31,686 nt of DNA from a virus, in the IMG/VR virus record IMGVR_UViG_3300027865_000028, positions 1-31,686 of that record. One strand, 5' to 3'. The number at the start of each line of letters is the position of its first letter. Positions within the stretch are counted from its first letter, which is position 1. This document shows, one piece after another, positions 30,039 to 31,686 of the stretch. The translations under genes and the position numbers were made by a program. The notes under the pieces were generated by a model, which had not been told where the DNA came from, did no database searches, and saw nothing but the letters and a program-made list of their open reading frames with translations.

Positions 30039-31686
30039 AAGAATCATGGTTACTTGGAGAGTTCTCAAAGAAAGCATCTGCCGCAGGACTTAAAGTAGAC
30101 TGCCCCTCTAGTGGTAATCCTAACTCAGAACTAGTTATCTTATCAGAAGCTCCTGGTGATCGAGAAGCTACTATGAAGATGCCTATGGTAGGAGGAGCAG
30201 GCCAGAAGTTATGGACAACACTACGTGGCGAAGATATAACTAGAAAGGACTGCTATGTTACTAACGTTATTAAACGGCAAGTCTCTCTCAGTTCTAAGAC
30301 AGAAGCTCGTAGACCTGTGCCAGCAGCAGAACTTGATCATTGGGAAGGATTACTTGATTGGGAACTTGATCAACTTCCTAATGTCAAATGGATACTCTGT
30401 CTCGGTAACTATGCCCTTCATGCCTTACTCGGAGAATGGGGAATCACCAATTGGAGAGGCAGTGTTATCGATTGTAAAGTCGGACACCAACGACGAGATG
30501 TTAAGGTCATCTTTGCCTTTAACCCTGCTCTTATCTTGCGGGATCTCCGAAACGAACCAATGTTTAAGTATGACATTAACAAACTACGAAGGGTAATAGA
30601 TGGAAACTTCGAACCTCATATCATCGTTCCGAGAACTAACCCCAGTCCAGATGAAGCTATTCACTTTATCGATATGCTTTCTGATGAAAAGAAACCAATC
30701 GCATTCGATATTGAGACGATTGCAGGAGAGACTGCTTGTATTGGTTTTGCAAACAATGCTCACGAAGGAATATGCATCAATTTTCGAGATGAGAAACAGA
30801 ATAGATTTAGCTTGGCAGAAGAAAAGAAGCTTCGCGTCAAGATCCAACAATTCTTATCTACATCTGAGTTGAATCTAATAGCACAGAACGGAACCTTTGA
30901 TTCCTACTGGCTCTGGTATAAGGATAGGATACGTGTACATAAGATTTGGTTCGATACGTTGCTTGCTCACCACACTCTCTACCCAACAATGCCGCATAAC
31001 TTGGGGTATCTCACCGCACAATATACGAACCATCCATATTACAAAGACGAAGGAAAGACATGGAGAGAGGATGGTAACATCAACCAGTTTTGGGAATACA
31101 ATGTTAAGGACTGTTGTATCACTTGGGCAGCTCACGATAAGTTACATAAGGAGTTACAAGATCAAAAGCTAGATGACTTCTTCTTTAATCATGTAATGAG
31201 ATTACAACCACACCTTATACGTATGACAGTATCAGGTGTATTACGTGATGTAAGTATGAAGGATCGTGTCAATGAAGATCTACTCAAAGATATAGATCAA
31301 TTAATGCAGAAGTTCTATGCACAAGTAGCACTTGTTACTGGTGACCCTGATCTTGAACCTAACATCAATTCATATAAGCAGATGAAGGACTTATACTTTA
31401 ACAAGCTGAAGCTAGTTGGTAGAGGAGTAAAGACTGACGAATACAACAGGAAGAGAATGAAAGATCATCCTGGTACGTCTCCTGAATGTATTGATATGCT
31501 TAACATGATTGATAAGTTAAAGGAAGAAATGAAGTTTCAATCTACTTATACATCATCAATAGTAGATCCTGATGGTAAGTCTAGATCAGAGTATAAACAA
31601 TACGGTACGCAGAAAGCTCCAGGCAGATTATCATCTGCATCTAATATGTGGAAGAGTGGAGAGAACTTACAGAACCAACCACATCG
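30017..31686 (+). CDS. UDG-like domain fused to family A DNA polymerase (3' end missing)
   Basis: 556 codons, open to the window end. Residues 28-190 look like a family 4/5 uracil-DNA glycosylase fold: SEAPGDREATMKMPMVGGAG (43-62) matches the GEAPG and PFVG-AG motifs, and AFNPALIL (167-174) is at the place of the catalytic HPS motif, with Asn for His. Then come exonuclease motifs FDIET (230-234), NGTFD (291-295) and YNVKD (361-365), giving the 3'-5' proofreader. KAPGRLSSASNMW with ENLQNQPHR (533-557) is the start of the family A palm. The start at 30017 overlaps the kinase gene. SPO1 polymerase has a comparable fusion. Confidence 0.9.
   Translation, partial: MADTKEVKESWLLGEFSKKASAAGLKVDCPSSGNPNSELVILSEAPGDREATMKMPMVGGAGQKLWTTLRGEDITRKDCYVTNVIKRQVSLSSKTEARRPVPAAELDHWEGLLDWELDQLPNVKWILCLGNYALHALLGEWGITNWRGSVIDCKVGHQRRDVKVIFAFNPALILRDLRNEPMFKYDINKLRRVIDGNFEPHIIVPRTNPSPDEAIHFIDMLSDEKKPIAFDIETIAGETACIGFANNAHEGICINFRDEKQNRFSLAEEKKLRVKIQQFLSTSELNLIAQNGTFDSYWLWYKDRIRVHKIWFDTLLAHHTLYPTMPHNLGYLTAQYTNHPYYKDEGKTWREDGNINQFWEYNVKDCCITWAAHDKLHKELQDQKLDDFFFNHVMRLQPHLIRMTVSGVLRDVSMKDRVNEDLLKDIDQLMQKFYAQVALVTGDPDLEPNINSYKQMKDLYFNKLKLVGRGVKTDEYNRKRMKDHPGTSPECIDMLNMIDKLKEEMKFQSTYTSSIVDPDGKSRSEYKQYGTQKAPGRLSSASNMWKSGENLQNQPH

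Noticed and set aside
30255-31172. Several 80-113 codon frames on both strands inside the polymerase gene
   Set aside because: They are shadows made possible by the richer codon use here. The frame from 30017 carries all the UDG, exonuclease and polymerase motifs.

Overview
The window is part of an AT-rich tailed-phage genome (Caudoviricetes) with two divergent arms. A minus-strand block (1 to about 15.9 kb) carries packaging, head and virion genes. A plus-strand block (16.4 kb to the end) carries many small early genes followed by recombination, replication and nucleotide genes. The host cannot be named. Several well-spaced sigma70-type promoters suggest that the host RNA polymerase reads this region. 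I see no integrase, repressor, tRNA, CRISPR array or IS element, so a virulent lifestyle is likely but not proven. The terminase, P22/podovirus-like portal and short minor head genes suggest a podovirus-like virion (inference).

Minus arm, in transcription order from a promoter at 15.91-15.94 kb: two small proteins, a small terminase subunit with a helix-turn-helix, a set of short structural proteins, a 672-residue protein with eleven exact-length 22-residue repeats, the large terminase, a 721-residue protein of unknown role, portal, scaffold-like protein, major capsid protein, two more small genes, and a head-tail connector-like gene cut by the window edge. Seven junctions share the A of TAATG, so translation is probably coupled along the arm.

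The divergent region (15.86-16.40 kb) holds the late promoter, a TATTAG tandem repeat and a GC-rich segment with mutually exclusive pairings that includes a 13-base match to the tmRNA 5' signature. The first 2.3 kb of the plus arm contain four copies of an element, TGTG-N9-GGTTTAAA (one copy GGGTTAAA), each upstream of a gene and able to form a hairpin. Three of them lie directly after a -10-like box. This is the best candidate for an undescribed regulatory system here.

Plus arm: about 20 small genes of unknown role, with an HNH endonuclease, a DUF932 protein and an M15-type peptidoglycan peptidase. These are followed by a Cas4-like PD-(D/E)XK nuclease, a Sak4-type RecA-like ATPase, a putative single-strand-binding partner, a strongly framed single-gene unit of 73 residues, a ribbon-helix-helix protein, a Dda/RecD-like helicase, a deoxynucleoside monophosphate kinase, and a family A DNA polymerase with a uracil-DNA glycosylase-like domain at its N-terminus (truncated by the window end). 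Together they form a recombination and replication module. Several very short genes below 60 codons are tightly packed between larger ones, often with ATGA overlaps.
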